From NCBI RefSeq assembly GCF_038957035.1, contig NZ_CP152412.1, forward strand, positions 7,808,501 to 7,872,500: DNA of 64,000 bases, read 5' to 3'. This DNA is from Bradyrhizobium sp. B097 (GTDB lineage Bacteria; Pseudomonadota; Alphaproteobacteria; Rhizobiales; Xanthobacteraceae). Positions 51,436-60,622 of the stretch are shown piece after piece. Position 1 is the first letter of the stretch, and each line of letters starts with the position of its first letter. The notes beneath the pieces are model-generated. The model saw only the letters and a program-made list of their open reading frames with translations. It was not told the DNA's origin and did not search any database. A program made the translations under genes and the position numbers.

Positions 51436-52821
51436 TCACCCCTTGCGCGGCGTCTCGCCGAGATCCCAGAACAGGCCGGCCATGATGGTCAGCGCCTCCT
51501 CGGTCACCGGCAGCAGGATGTGCTCGTCGGGCGCGTGCTGCGAGCAGCCCGGATAGGAATGCGGCACCCAGATCGTCGGCAGGCCCAGCCCTTCCGAAAA
51601 CACGTCGTTCGGCAGCGAGCCGCCGAAGTTCGGCAGCACCGCTGGCGCCTTGCCGGTGGTGGTGCGGATCGAATTCGCCGCCCACTCGATCCACGGGCTG
51701 TCCATGTCGGTGCGCGAGGCGCCAAAGCGCTGCGCGCCCGAGACCTCGACCATCGGAAAGCCGTTCTTGTGCAGATAGTCGCGCACCCCATCGATCACTT
51801 CGAGATATCTGGTGCCGACCACGAAGCGGAGCTGCAGCACCGCATTCGCCTTGCCCGGAATTGCATTGGCGGGCTTGTCGATATTGCCCGACGACATCGC
51901 CAGCACTTCCAGCGTGTTCCAGGCATAGAGCCGCTCGGCCGCGGTCAGGCCCTCCTCGCCCCAATCCTCCGCCAGCGCCGGCTCGTCCGCCGTCGGCTTG
52001 ATCTCGACGTCGGCGAGCGCGGCACGGACGCGGTTCGAGATCGGCGGCGGCTTCAGGATCTCGAGCTTCATGCGGCCCTTGCCGTCGACCAGGCTCGCGA
52101 TCGCGTTGACCAGAATCGTCGCCGGATTGGCCAGCACGCCGCCCCAATTGCCGGAATGGTTGCCGCCCTCGCGCAGGTTGACGTCGAGATGGATGCGGTT
52201 GCCGCCGCGGCAGCCGAGGAAGATCGTCGGCCGGTCCGCCGACAGCCGCGGCCCGTCCGAGGCAATGAACAGATCCGCCTTCAGCTCCTCGCGATGCGCC
52301 TCGCAGACCTCGCGCAGATCGGGCGAGCCGATCTCCTCGCCGGTCTCGATGATGAACTTGGCGTTGAAGCCGAGCTTGCCGCCGCGCGCCTGCTTCACCG
52401 CGCGCAGCGCGGCCATGTTGATCGAATGCTGGCCCTTGTTGTCGGCGGTGCCGCGGCCATAGACGCGGTCGCCCTTGACCGTGGTCTGCCAGGGATTGAG
52501 CCCATCGCGCCATTCGCCGACCATGCCGTCGACGACGTCGCCGTGGCCGTAGGTCAGCACGGTCGGCCGCGCGGCATCCTCCTGGTAGTCGGCGATCAGG
52601 TAGGGCCCGCGGCCGGTCGGCGACTCGATCAGCCGGGTCTTGAAATCGAGCTCGGCGAAGGCCGGCTGCAGATTCTCGACCAGATAGGCGCGCAGCGCAT
52701 CGGCCTTGTCGGCATTCAGGCTCTCGGTCTGGTAGCCGACCCTGCGGTCCAGCTCCTGCAGGAACTGTCCCGATTTAAAATGCTCTCGCACGTTTGCGAT
52801 TGCGTCGGCCCGTGTCGCCAT
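51436..52821 (-). CDS. M20-family metallopeptidase
   Basis: A 461-residue zinc hydrolase. LTYGHGDVVDG carries the first metal-binding His and Asp, GRGTADNKGQHSINMAAL the bridging Asp, and FIIETGEEIGSPDL the catalytic Glu pair. ERLYAWNTLEVLAMSSG belongs to the dimerisation (lid) domain of the M20 dipeptidase/acylase type. It cleaves amide bonds in dipeptides, N-acyl amino acids or similar. The ATG at 52821 follows AAGGA by 7 bases and gives the usual length; an ATG 15 codons up is possible. Cytoplasmic, no signal peptide. Confidence 0.88.
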   Translation of the reverse strand: MATRADAIANVREHFKSGQFLQELDRRVGYQTESLNADKADALRAYLVENLQPAFAELDFKTRLIESPTGRGPYLIADYQEDAARPTVLTYGHGDVVDGMVGEWRDGLNPWQTTVKGDRVYGRGTADNKGQHSINMAALRAVKQARGGKLGFNAKFIIETGEEIGSPDLREVCEAHREELKADLFIASDGPRLSADRPTIFLGCRGGNRIHLDVNLREGGNHSGNWGGVLANPATILVNAIASLVDGKGRMKLEILKPPPISNRVRAALADVEIKPTADEPALAEDWGEEGLTAAERLYAWNTLEVLAMSSGNIDKPANAIPGKANAVLQLRFVVGTRYLEVIDGVRDYLHKNGFPMVEVSGAQRFGASRTDMDSPWIEWAANSIRTTTGKAPAVLPNFGGSLPNDVFSEGLGLPTIWVPHSYPGCSQHAPDEHILLPVTEEALTIMAGLFWDLGETPRKG

Positions 52822-53073
52822 GATTGTTCCTTCGTCCGGTCGCGTCTTGAGATGATTTCTTGGCATGATCCCACCGGAACGCGACGCTTTGCGCCCGGAT
52901 TATGCTTCTGGAGGCCGGCAACCTATCGGGATCGGCGCGCCACCGGAAGGGTGTGAATCGCGAAGGGGGCCTTGCCAAAACGTGGGAAGTCGCAACAAGT
53001 TGCTGCGGGACGCCCGGCATCCGACCGGGCAGCATTCGAAGCGGCGCTCAAGGTTTCGACCAAGGTTTCGACA

Positions 53074-54456
53074 ATGACAAAACAAATCCGGCTCAACGCC
53101 TTTGCCATGAACTGCGTGGCGCATCAGTCGCCGGGGCTGTGGACCCATCCGCGCGACCGCACCAAGGACTACAACAAATTGTCCTACTGGACCGATCTGG
53201 CGAAGACGCTGGAGCGTGGCCGGTTCGATGGTCTATTCCTGGCCGACGTGCTCGGCGTCTATGACGTCTATGCGGGCAATCCGGATGCGGCACTGCGCAA
53301 TGCGGCGCAGACCCCGGCCAACGAGCCGTTGATGCTGATCCCGGCGATGGCCGCGGTAACCGAGAATCTCGGCTTCGGCGTCACCAGCAATCTCTCGTTC
53401 GAGCCGCCCTACCCGTTCGCGCGGCGAATGTCGACGCTCGATCACCTCACCGGCGGCCGGGTCGGCTGGAACGTGGTGACCGGCTATCTCGATTCCGCGG
53501 CGCGCGGTGCCGGCAAGGACAAGCAGACCGCGCATGACGACCGCTACGAACTCGCCGACGAATATATGGAGCTGGTCTACAAGCTCTGGGAAGGCAGCTG
53601 GGAGGACGACGCCGCGGTCCGCGACGTCGCGCGCGGCATCTTCACGGATCCCGCGAAGGTGCATCGCGTGCAACACGAAGGCAGCAACTACCGGCTCAAC
53701 GCGATCCATCTCTCGGAGCCGTCGCCGCAACGCACGCCGGTGCTCTACCAGGCCGGCACCTCACCGCGCGGCCGGCAATTCGCCGCCGAGCACGCCGAAT
53801 GCGTGTTCATGTCAGGGCCCTCAGCCAAAGTGATCGGCCCGCGCGTGTCGGCGATCCGCGAGCTCGCCGCCGCAAAGGGCCGCAACGCCGCCGAGATCCT
53901 GATGTTCTCGATGATGTGCATCGTGGTCGCGCCGACCGAGGCCGAAGCCAAGGCGAAATATGCCGAGTATCGCAGCCATATCAGCCATGAGGGCGCGCTG
54001 GCGCTGATGTCGGGCTGGACCGGCGTCGACTTCTCGACCTATTCGCTCGATCAGGAGGTGCGGCACGTGCAGAACGATGCCGGCCGCTCGGCGATGGATA
54101 ATGTCACCCGCGCCGACCCCGATCGGATCTGGACCGTGCGCGAGGTCGCCGAGCATGTCGGCATCGGCGGCGCCGGCCCCGTGGTGGTCGGCACGCCCGA
54201 GCAGGTCGCCGACAAGATCGAGCAATGGTTCGAGGACACCGACGTCGACGGCCTCAACGTCGCGTTTGCGATCTCGCCCGGCGATTTCGAGGACATCGCC
54301 GACATGCTGGTGCCGGAGCTCGTCAAGCGCGACCGCTTCAAGAAAGAGTATGCCAAGGGCACGCTGCGCGAGAAGCTGTTCGGCGCGGGGCGCGCCAGGC
54401 TCGATGCGACGCATCCGGCGGGGCGATATCGGGTGAAGAGCGCGGCGGCGGAGTGA
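53074..54456 (+). CDS. LLM-class flavin-dependent monooxygenase (NtaA/DszA family)
   Basis: A 460-residue protein of the same branch as that at 22435, but clearly a distinct paralogue. LNAFAMNCVAHQSPGLWTHP opens the barrel, FDGLFLADVLGVYDVYAG follows, GGRVGWNVVTGYLDSAARGAG marks the NtaA/SnaA/DszA subfamily, and PVLYQAGTSPRGRQFAAEHAECVF the flavin site. It would use FMNH2 to oxidise or cleave a C-N or C-S bond. No flavin reductase gene is nearby. The ATG at 53074 is preferred; the frame stays open upstream but lacks conservation. A short AAGGTTTCGA direct repeat lies just before it. Confidence 0.88.
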   Translation: MTKQIRLNAFAMNCVAHQSPGLWTHPRDRTKDYNKLSYWTDLAKTLERGRFDGLFLADVLGVYDVYAGNPDAALRNAAQTPANEPLMLIPAMAAVTENLGFGVTSNLSFEPPYPFARRMSTLDHLTGGRVGWNVVTGYLDSAARGAGKDKQTAHDDRYELADEYMELVYKLWEGSWEDDAAVRDVARGIFTDPAKVHRVQHEGSNYRLNAIHLSEPSPQRTPVLYQAGTSPRGRQFAAEHAECVFMSGPSAKVIGPRVSAIRELAAAKGRNAAEILMFSMMCIVVAPTEAEAKAKYAEYRSHISHEGALALMSGWTGVDFSTYSLDQEVRHVQNDAGRSAMDNVTRADPDRIWTVREVAEHVGIGGAGPVVVGTPEQVADKIEQWFEDTDVDGLNVAFAISPGDFEDIADMLVPELVKRDRFKKEYAKGTLREKLFGAGRARLDATHPAGRYRVKSAAAE

Positions 54457-54462
54457 TCGTCT

Positions 54463-54550
54463 CCGTCATTGCGAGCGAAGCGAAGCAATCCATCGCACCG
54501 GGCGAACGGAAGTATGGATTTGCTTCGTCGCTTCGCTCATCGCAATGACG
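54463..54550. repeat. Palindromic intergenic repeat, family E
   Basis: CGTCATTGCGAGCGAAGCGA opens and CGCTTCGCTCATCGCAATGACG closes the element, with AAGCAATCC/GGATTTGCTT inside. A close copy lies at 58758-58842, and a fragment at 63739. Confidence 0.82.
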
Positions 54551-54560
54551 CGGATAGTTC

Positions 54561-54667
54561 CGTCATCCTGAGGTGCGCGCTCTTGCGCGCGTCTCGAAGG
54601 ATCGACGGCCACCGGCCGGGCCGTGCATCCTTCGAGGCTCGCTCCGCTCGCACCTCAGGATGACGGG
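54561..54667. repeat. Palindromic intergenic repeat, family C
   Basis: CGTCATCCTGAGGTGCGCGC on the left pairs with CTCGCACCTCAGGATGACGG on the right; CTCGAAGGATCGACGGCC lies inside. It stands between two convergent genes directly after the family E element. Confidence 0.87.
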
Positions 54668-54685
54668 ACGGAGCGCGCGCCGCGC

Positions 54686-56350
54686 TCAATTCACCGAATT
54701 GCTGACCATCACCTCGATCAGCTTCGCGCCGGGACGGCTGAACGCCGACTTCATCACGCCCTTCAGCTCCTGCGGGTCGGTCACCTTGATCGCTTCGAGC
54801 CCGAGCGAGCGCGCGACGCCGGTGAAATCGACCGGCGGGTCGATGAAATCCATCCCGACATAATTGTCGTCACCATGGAAGGCGAGCAGGCGCTGCTTGA
54901 TGATGCGATAGCCGCCATTGTTGACGATGACGAAGTTGAGCGGCAGCTTGTGATTGGCGGCGGTCCACAGCGACTGGATCGAATACATCGACGAGCCGTC
55001 GCCGGAATAGCACACCACCGGGCGCTGCGGATTGGCGAGGCTGACGCCGACCGCGGCCGGCAGGCCCCAGCCGATGCCGCCGGAGGCGAGCGCGTGATAG
55101 CCGTAGCGGTCGCGATGCGGGCGCAGCGCGAGGATCTGCCGCGACGAGGTCAGACCTTCGTCGACCAGGATCGCGTTGTCCGGCATCGCCTCCACGACTT
55201 GCAGGGCGAGCCAGTCCGGATCGATCGGCGATTTCAGGGCCGCCTTCGAGATCTGCTCGACCAGCGCCTCGCGCTTCGCCGCCCAGTTCTTCGTCGACAG
55301 CGCCGCGAGCCCCTGCCTGGCGCGCGTCTCCAGTGCGCCGCCGCCGAGCTCCTTCAATGCCGGGACCAGCGCGCGCAGCGTCTCCTTGACGTCGGCCTTG
55401 ACCGCGATCTCGGCGCCGTAGTTCCTGGCGAGATCGCTGTCGACCAGCCCGACCTGCACGATCGAGAGCCCGTCCGGCAGCGGATCGACCTCGCTATAGA
55501 CCGACATCCGCAGCGGATCGCCGCCGAGCGCGATCAACAGATCATACGGCGCCAGCACATCGCGGGCGACCTTCTGCAGCCGCGCGATCGCGCCCATGAA
55601 GCTCGGGCTTTCGGAAAGAAAATGCGAACCATAGGGCGTCGGCGATTGCCAGGCCGGGCAGCCCAGCGTCTCGGCCAGATCGGCCGCCTCGCGCAGCGCG
55701 TCGCTTTTGACGATCTCGTCGCCGACGACGATCACCGGACGCTCGGCTTTCAGGATCCGCGCGGCCAGCGCCTTCAACGAATCTTCCGACGGCCGGACCC
55801 TTGTGTCGACCCGGGTGGAGCGGCCGAGCTCGATGCCGGCCTCGGCGTTGAGAATGTCACCGGGCAGCGAGATGAACACCGGTCCCGTGGGCGGCGTGGT
55901 CGCGATCTTGGCGGCGCGGCGCACGATGCGCGGCAGGTCTTCGAGCCGCGTCACCTCGACCGCCCATTTCACCAAGGGCGTGGCCATCTGCACCAGCGGG
56001 CCATAGAGCACCGGTTCGGTCAGGCCGTGGCCCTGCTCCTGCTGGCCGGCGGTGAGGATCAGCGGCGTGCCGGTGAAGCTCGCATTGTAGAGCGAGCCCA
56101 TCGCATTGCCGAGACCGGGCGCGACATGGACGTTGCAGGCGACGAGCTTGCCGGAGGCTCGGCTGAAACCATCGGCCATCGCGACGACCAGGCTCTCCTG
56201 CATCGCCATCACATAGGTGAGGTCGGGATGGTCCTTCAGCGCATGCATGATCGGCAGTTCGGTGGTGCCGGGATTGCCGAACAGATGCGTGACGCCCTCG
56301 TCCTTCAGCAGCGCCAGGAATGCCGAGCGGCCGGTTATGCGATTCTTCAT
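54686..56350 (-). CDS. Thiamine-diphosphate decarboxylase, benzoylformate decarboxylase-like
   Basis: A 554-residue ThDP enzyme. GVTHLFGNPGTTELPIMHAL begins the PYR domain and MAMQESLVVAMADGFSRASG carries the cofactor-activating Glu. GDGSSMYSIQSLW to FVIVNNGGY is the ThDP/Mg motif GDG-x24-NN. The best likeness is to benzoylformate decarboxylase (MdlC), which turns a 2-keto acid into aldehyde and CO2; acetolactate-synthase-like or 2-hydroxyacyl-CoA-lyase-like activity cannot be excluded. Ribosome binding site TGGAGGAAAC is strong. The aldehyde product could feed the aldehyde dehydrogenase at 61184. Confidence 0.85.
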   Translation of the reverse strand: MKNRITGRSAFLALLKDEGVTHLFGNPGTTELPIMHALKDHPDLTYVMAMQESLVVAMADGFSRASGKLVACNVHVAPGLGNAMGSLYNASFTGTPLILTAGQQEQGHGLTEPVLYGPLVQMATPLVKWAVEVTRLEDLPRIVRRAAKIATTPPTGPVFISLPGDILNAEAGIELGRSTRVDTRVRPSEDSLKALAARILKAERPVIVVGDEIVKSDALREAADLAETLGCPAWQSPTPYGSHFLSESPSFMGAIARLQKVARDVLAPYDLLIALGGDPLRMSVYSEVDPLPDGLSIVQVGLVDSDLARNYGAEIAVKADVKETLRALVPALKELGGGALETRARQGLAALSTKNWAAKREALVEQISKAALKSPIDPDWLALQVVEAMPDNAILVDEGLTSSRQILALRPHRDRYGYHALASGGIGWGLPAAVGVSLANPQRPVVCYSGDGSSMYSIQSLWTAANHKLPLNFVIVNNGGYRIIKQRLLAFHGDDNYVGMDFIDPPVDFTGVARSLGLEAIKVTDPQELKGVMKSAFSRPGAKLIEVMVSNSVN

Positions 56351-56684
56351 GTTTCCTCCAGGCCTGCCGGCGAGTCGGCCGACGGCGGGAGGAGATGACC
56401 AAACTTGCGCTTGGGGAGCAATCGAGCCGCCGGTCATGGCCGCATTCCGCTGGCGCGCGCCTGGCTCTCTAGGGCACGCGCTCGTCATTTCACTCCGCCG
56501 GCCAGTCCCTCGAAAGCCGGCGCGGGGCAGACGTGAACCTCGACGGGAGCCATCGAATTGCGCGGCCGACTTTAACGCTACTTTAGCGAGAGTGTCCTAA
56601 AGCGACGATGGTTTGTCTTCATCAAGCACACAGAAAAGCATGCAGGGCCCGCAGGCGGCTCGATTCGATCGCGGGGGTTCAGTC
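56351..56684. other. Divergent intergenic region
   Basis: This 334-base stretch separates the leftward decarboxylase and the rightward membrane protein. It is more AT-rich near 56560-56640 (CTACTTTAGCGAG, GTCCTAAAGCGACG), a likely promoter area for the membrane protein. No gene is seen. Confidence 0.45.
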
Positions 56685-58169
56685 ATGGACGCGCTGGCGG
56701 CCTGGAACGGAACCAGGCTCGATAGAGGACCGGGAACGATCGGGCGCGAGAAGCTCGGACTCTATGTCTTCCTGATCGCAGTCACGTCTCTGTACTACCT
56801 GTCGAACGGGCCGCTCCTGCTCGGCCACCTTGATCTCGGATGGCACCTCGCCGCCGGAGACCTGATCAGGGAGCGCGGCAACGTCCCCTTTCAGGATCCA
56901 TGGTCGTTCACCCTCGGCGACAGGCAATGGTACAATCTGTCCTGGCTCTGGGACGTGGTCGCCAGCGTGGTGTTTCAATACACGGGATATACCGGCCTCA
57001 CATTGGCGGTCATTGCATGTGGCGCCGTCATCGCCGGATATCTTGCATCGATCTGCCTGCGCAGCGGCGCCTCGACACTCGCGGTTGGCATTTCCGTTCT
57101 CGCCGCGTGCCTGCTTTACCCGGCGTTCGTGACCGCGCCGAATTCCTATCTCGCCGCTTCGCCGAACACCCCCACCATGTTGTTCTGCGTCGTCTTCTAC
57201 GCAGAGTGCCTGAAGCGAACCAGATGGTTCCTGCTGCCGGTGATGATGGTGCTTTGGGCCAATCTGCATGGCGGCTTCGTGCTCGGGCTTTTCATCATCG
57301 GCATTTTCGGCGCCGCGTCCGTGCTCAGGCGGGACTGGGCAGGTCTTAAGATCTACGGTTTCGCAGCTGCCGGCTGCCTTGTCGCGATCCTGATCAATCC
57401 GCTTGGCTGGCATATCTACGACGGCGTCACGACCACGCTCGGCCACTTTGCGCAGGCGAACATCACCGAGTGGTGGTCTTATTCCGCGAACTTCACCGTG
57501 CCCGGGAGCATTCCCGGCATCGTCTATATCGCGATATTTGCGGCGTTCGAGCTCCGCCACCCGGCTGCTTCGCCGGCTCCTCTGGAGTCGCGGCTGCTGT
57601 CCTGGCTGTTCCTGCTGCTGGGGTTCTATCAATACCGGTACATGTCGTTCTTCTTCATGTTCGCAACGGTGCCGCTGGCGCTTCACATCGACCGGGTGCT
57701 GCCCAAGCAGCTCAACGATCTCAAGGTCCAGAGCTCGCTCTTGGTTGCCGGCATCATCGGAATGTGCGCGCTGCCGCTGACGCTGATGGTCGTCAAACCG
57801 GCGCTCGCGCTTCCGCAGCTGCTCTCGGAACAGGATGCGCGCGATCTTCAAAGCCATTTTCCGCATGCGCGGCTGCTGAACCACTGGAACGTCGGCGGAC
57901 TCCTGATCTTCTACACGCGCGGTGCGGTGCCGGTGTTCGTCGATGGCCGATCGGCTACCGCCTATCCCGATGAGCTGCTGCGCGACTATTTCAGTCTGAT
58001 CAAATGGGAGGTCGATGAGACCGCCTGGGACACCGTGCTTGCCAAGTACAAGATCGACACGGTGCTCTGGGTGAAGGCGCACGAACCGCTGAAGAGGTTC
58101 CTCGTCGACAAGAGAGGGTGGACCGAGGAATACGCAGGAACGGATGAGGTCATCTACGTGAAGCACTGA
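56685..58169 (+). CDS. Polytopic membrane protein, GT-C-like
   Basis: A 494-residue protein with ten or more helices and a C-terminal periplasmic part. The first loop, LDLGWHLAAGDLIRERGNVPFQDPWSFT, has the WHL-x-G-x2-I and P-x-x-DPFS-type pattern seen in GT-C membrane mannosyl/arabinosyltransferase-like proteins, where the acidic residue is catalytic. WANLHGGFVLGLFIIGIF and the C-terminal HWNVGGLLIFYTRGAVPVFVDGRSATAYPD follow. These proteins transfer sugars from lipid carriers, but the substrate here is unknown. The ATG at 56685 has GGGGG upstream. It is monocistronic and flanked by non-polysaccharide genes. Confidence 0.68.
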   Translation: MDALAAWNGTRLDRGPGTIGREKLGLYVFLIAVTSLYYLSNGPLLLGHLDLGWHLAAGDLIRERGNVPFQDPWSFTLGDRQWYNLSWLWDVVASVVFQYTGYTGLTLAVIACGAVIAGYLASICLRSGASTLAVGISVLAACLLYPAFVTAPNSYLAASPNTPTMLFCVVFYAECLKRTRWFLLPVMMVLWANLHGGFVLGLFIIGIFGAASVLRRDWAGLKIYGFAAAGCLVAILINPLGWHIYDGVTTTLGHFAQANITEWWSYSANFTVPGSIPGIVYIAIFAAFELRHPAASPAPLESRLLSWLFLLLGFYQYRYMSFFFMFATVPLALHIDRVLPKQLNDLKVQSSLLVAGIIGMCALPLTLMVVKPALALPQLLSEQDARDLQSHFPHARLLNHWNVGGLLIFYTRGAVPVFVDGRSATAYPDELLRDYFSLIKWEVDETAWDTVLAKYKIDTVLWVKAHEPLKRFLVDKRGWTEEYAGTDEVIYVKH

Positions 58170-58222
58170 CGCAAGGTTGCGTGCGACCGCCTCCCCCGAA
58201 TGCCGGCACGCGAGCTGGCGTC

Positions 58223-58738
58223 CTAGAACATCCCCTCGCGCTCGCTGCGCTTCTTCTTTTTCGAACGCTGCCAGACCACGCCGGGATAGCCCTTCAGCGG
58301 CACCAGCGGCTCGCCGGTGTAGGCCCATTCCTGCAATTCCTCGATCGCGATGTGATAGAGCGGCTGCCGGCCGGTGCGCCCCGAAAACAGCGCACGCGGG
58401 ATATTGACCATGTGCGGCGACCGCGCGCGCTCGTAGATGACGGGCGTGCCGCAATTGGCGCAGAAGCTGCGCGCGGTCTTGCTTTTCGTGTCCTCATAGC
58501 GCGAGAGCTCGCTTTCGCCCTGCGTGATGCGGAAGCGTTTCTTCCAGCTGCCGACATAAGTCGCATAGACAGCGCCATGGGCGCGGCGGCTCGCAGCGGT
58601 GTGATCGTGCCAGGCCCAGCGCGCCGGCACGTCGATCTCGAACCGCACCTTGCCGCACAGACATTGGCCGGCCGCAGGCTTTGCCAGCGCCACCGGCTTG
58701 GGCTTCTTCGTCGGCTCGAACTCGTCGTCCGGAAACAT
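58223..58738 (-). CDS. GFA-family (glutathione-dependent formaldehyde-activating-like) protein
   Basis: A 171-residue zinc protein. GQCLCGKVRFEIDVPARW contains the first Cys cluster and SFCANCGTPVIYE the second, the CxCG and CxxCG pattern of GFA proteins. Gfa condenses formaldehyde with glutathione in a few bacteria, while most members have no proven activity. The C-terminus is strongly basic (QRSKKKKRSERE). No formaldehyde-pathway gene is adjacent. Confidence 0.82.
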   Translation of the reverse strand: MFPDDEFEPTKKPKPVALAKPAAGQCLCGKVRFEIDVPARWAWHDHTAASRRAHGAVYATYVGSWKKRFRITQGESELSRYEDTKSKTARSFCANCGTPVIYERARSPHMVNIPRALFSGRTGRQPLYHIAIEELQEWAYTGEPLVPLKGYPGVVWQRSKKKKRSEREGMF

Positions 58739-58757
58739 CGGGGTCTCCCGGTCTACA

Positions 58758-58842
58758 CGTCATTGCGAGGAGCGAAGCGACGAAGCAATCCATCTCTCCG
58801 CAAGCTGGGAGATATGGATTGCTTCGCTTCGCTCGCAATGAC
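58758..58842. repeat. Palindromic intergenic repeat, family E
   Basis: CGTCATTGCGAGGAGCGAAG opens and GCTTCGCTTCGCTCGCAATG closes the element, with GCAATCCATCTCTCC/GGAGATATGGATTGC inside. Copy of the element at 54463. Confidence 0.83.
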
Positions 58843-58856
58843 GAAGATGGAACCAT

Positions 58857-58945
58857 CGTAGCCCGGATGCAGCGAAGCGAAATCCGGGGACGGTTGATCC
58901 GCCGACAAAAGGCCCCGGATTGCGCTGCGCTTCATCCGGGCTACG
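58857..58945. repeat. Palindromic intergenic repeat, family F
   Basis: CGTAGCCCGGATGCAGCGAA and TTCATCCGGGCTACG form the outer arms; ATCCGGGGA and CCCCGGAT lie inside. It ends 3 bases before the alkene reductase stop and may terminate that leftward transcript. Confidence 0.82.
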
Positions 58946-58948
58946 AAG

Positions 58949-60076
58949 TCAGGCCTGCGCCATCTCATCGTGCACGGGATAGTCCGTGTAGCCCTTCTCC
59001 TCGCCGGCATAGAAGGTCGCGCGGTTGTACTTGGTCAGCGGATAGCCGCGCTGCAGGCGGCGCGGCAAATCCGGGTTGGAGATGAAATAGCGGCCGAACG
59101 CGATCGCATCGGCATGACCTTCCGCGACCGCACTCTGCGCGCTGTCGCCGACGAAATTGCCGGCGGTGATCAGGACACCGCTCCACATCGGGCGATACAG
59201 CACCATCGCGGACGGCACGTTCTGCCAGTCGACCTCGGCGCGACCGGTGCCCGAGGCGCGCGGCTCGATGAAATGCAGATAGGCGAGCCCGAACTTGTCC
59301 AGCGCCTTGATGGCGTGGCTGTAGAGCGGCATCGGGTCGGCCTCGCCGCTGCCATTGGCGATGCCGTAGGGCGAGAGCCGCACACCGACGCGGTCGGCGC
59401 CCCAGACCTCGGTCACCGCCTGCGTCACTTCCAGCAGGAAGCGGACGCGGTTCTCGATCGATCCGCCATACTGGTCGGTGCGCAGATTGCTGCGCGATTG
59501 CAGGAACTGCTCGATCAGATAGCCATTGGCGCCGTGTATCTCGACGCCGTCGAAGCCGGCGGCGAGCGCGTTCTTCGCCCCCTGCCGGTAGGCCTCGACC
59601 ATCAGGGCGACTTCACCGGTCTCGAGCGCACGCGGCGTCTCGTAGTCGACCACCTTGCCGTCCGCCGTCATGCACTTGAACTCGGAGGGGATCGCGACCG
59701 CCGACGGCGCCACCGGCAGCGCGCCATCCGGCTGGAACGAGGAATGCGAGACGCGGCCGACGTGCCAGAGCTGCAGGAAGATCAGTCCGCCCTTGGCGTG
59801 CACCGCATCCACCACCTCGCGCCAGCCCGCGATCTGGGTATCGCTATAGATGCCGGGGACGCCGGGATTGCCGAAGCCGGTGGCGACCACCGGCGAGGCT
59901 TCCGCGATCAAGAGGCCGCCGGGCGTGGCGCGCTGTGCGTAATATTCCGCGTTCATCGGCCGCGGCGCGAGGCTCGGCCGCGCCGCCCGCATCCGCGTCA
60001 GCGGCGCCATCACGACGCGATGCTTCAGCTCATAGGGACCGACCTTGAGCGGCGAAAACAGCGATGGAGAACTCAT
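58949..60076 (-). CDS. Old Yellow Enzyme-family alkene reductase
   Basis: A 375-residue FMN oxidoreductase of the NemA/OYE type. It starts LFSPLKVGPYELKHRVVMAPLTRMRA, contains GLIFLQLWHVGRVSH, and has GFDGVEIHGANGYLIEQFLQ with the conserved His-x-x-Asn pair that holds the substrate. QYGGSIENRVRFLLEV and AIAFGRYFISNPDL complete the flavin site. It reduces activated C=C bonds or nitro groups with NAD(P)H. GGGGTAGG just before the ATG serves as the ribosome binding site. It diverges from the ModE-N regulator gene. Confidence 0.91.
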   Translation of the reverse strand: MSSPSLFSPLKVGPYELKHRVVMAPLTRMRAARPSLAPRPMNAEYYAQRATPGGLLIAEASPVVATGFGNPGVPGIYSDTQIAGWREVVDAVHAKGGLIFLQLWHVGRVSHSSFQPDGALPVAPSAVAIPSEFKCMTADGKVVDYETPRALETGEVALMVEAYRQGAKNALAAGFDGVEIHGANGYLIEQFLQSRSNLRTDQYGGSIENRVRFLLEVTQAVTEVWGADRVGVRLSPYGIANGSGEADPMPLYSHAIKALDKFGLAYLHFIEPRASGTGRAEVDWQNVPSAMVLYRPMWSGVLITAGNFVGDSAQSAVAEGHADAIAFGRYFISNPDLPRRLQRGYPLTKYNRATFYAGEEKGYTDYPVHDEMAQA

Positions 60077-60118
60077 GCCTACCCCAAATATTCTTATGTG
60101 GTTTCCGTTATAGAGTGG

Positions 60119-60165
60119 GCATGATCCGCCCCGGAAAGCCGGTTACCACTTTTCCGGACCATGCC
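60119..60165. repeat. Small palindromic repeat in a promoter region
   Basis: GCATGATCCG pairs imperfectly with CGGACCATGC, with CCGGAAA/TTTTCCGG inside and GGTTACC at the centre. It lies between the divergent alkene reductase and ModE-N genes, so it may affect their promoters. Confidence 0.6.
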
Positions 60166-60238
60166 CGTTATGTCACGGGTTCATCTTGTTCGCAAAAGCA
60201 GGTAGTGGCAATCTAGTGAACAGACAAGCAGGCTTGCC

Positions 60239-60622
60239 ATGTCGAAAACGAGCGCCACATCGCTCCCCTCGTTGAGCGTCCGCATCGATCTCGATGCCGA
60301 AGACCGCATCGGACCGGGCAAGATCCTGCTGCTCGAGCGGATCAGGGAATGCGGCTCGATCTCCGCCGCCGGCCGCGCCATGGACATGAGCTACAAGCGC
60401 GCCTGGGACCTGGTCGACGAGATCAACCGCATCTGCCGGCAGGCGGCGGTGGAACGCCAGACCGGCGGCAAGAACGGCGGCGGCGCGGTGCTGACCCCGT
60501 TCGGCCTCTCTTTGGTGGCGCGCTACCGCAAGATCGAGCGCGATGCGGCGACCGCCGTACGCAAGGATCTCGAGGCCCTGCGCAGCGACATCGGCAAGCC
60601 GAAGAAGGCCGCGGGGCGGTAA
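60239..60622 (+). CDS. Stand-alone ModE N-terminal-type DNA-binding protein
   Basis: A 127-residue protein made almost wholly of the ModE winged-helix domain. VRIDLDAEDRIGPGKILLLERI, then GSISAAGRAMDMSYKRAWDLVDEIN, then GGGAVLTPFGLSLVARYRKIE. It lacks the MOP domains that bind molybdate in full-length ModE (about 260 residues). Such one-domain proteins regulate molybdate transport or other genes without direct sensing, or respond through a partner. No mod or moa genes are in the window. It diverges from the alkene reductase gene. Ribosome binding site is weak. Confidence 0.82.
   Translation: MSKTSATSLPSLSVRIDLDAEDRIGPGKILLLERIRECGSISAAGRAMDMSYKRAWDLVDEINRICRQAAVERQTGGKNGGGAVLTPFGLSLVARYRKIERDAATAVRKDLEALRSDIGKPKKAAGR

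Noticed and set aside
53041..53074. Possible slippage or regulatory role for the AAGGTTTCGA direct repeat before the second monooxygenase
   Set aside because: Only two short copies and no secondary structure; the second AAGG simply serves as ribosome binding site.
54623..56398. A 591-codon plus-strand frame opposite the ThDP decarboxylase
   Set aside because: No recognisable domain; the opposite strand encodes a complete ThDP enzyme with GDG-NN motif and strong ribosome binding site.
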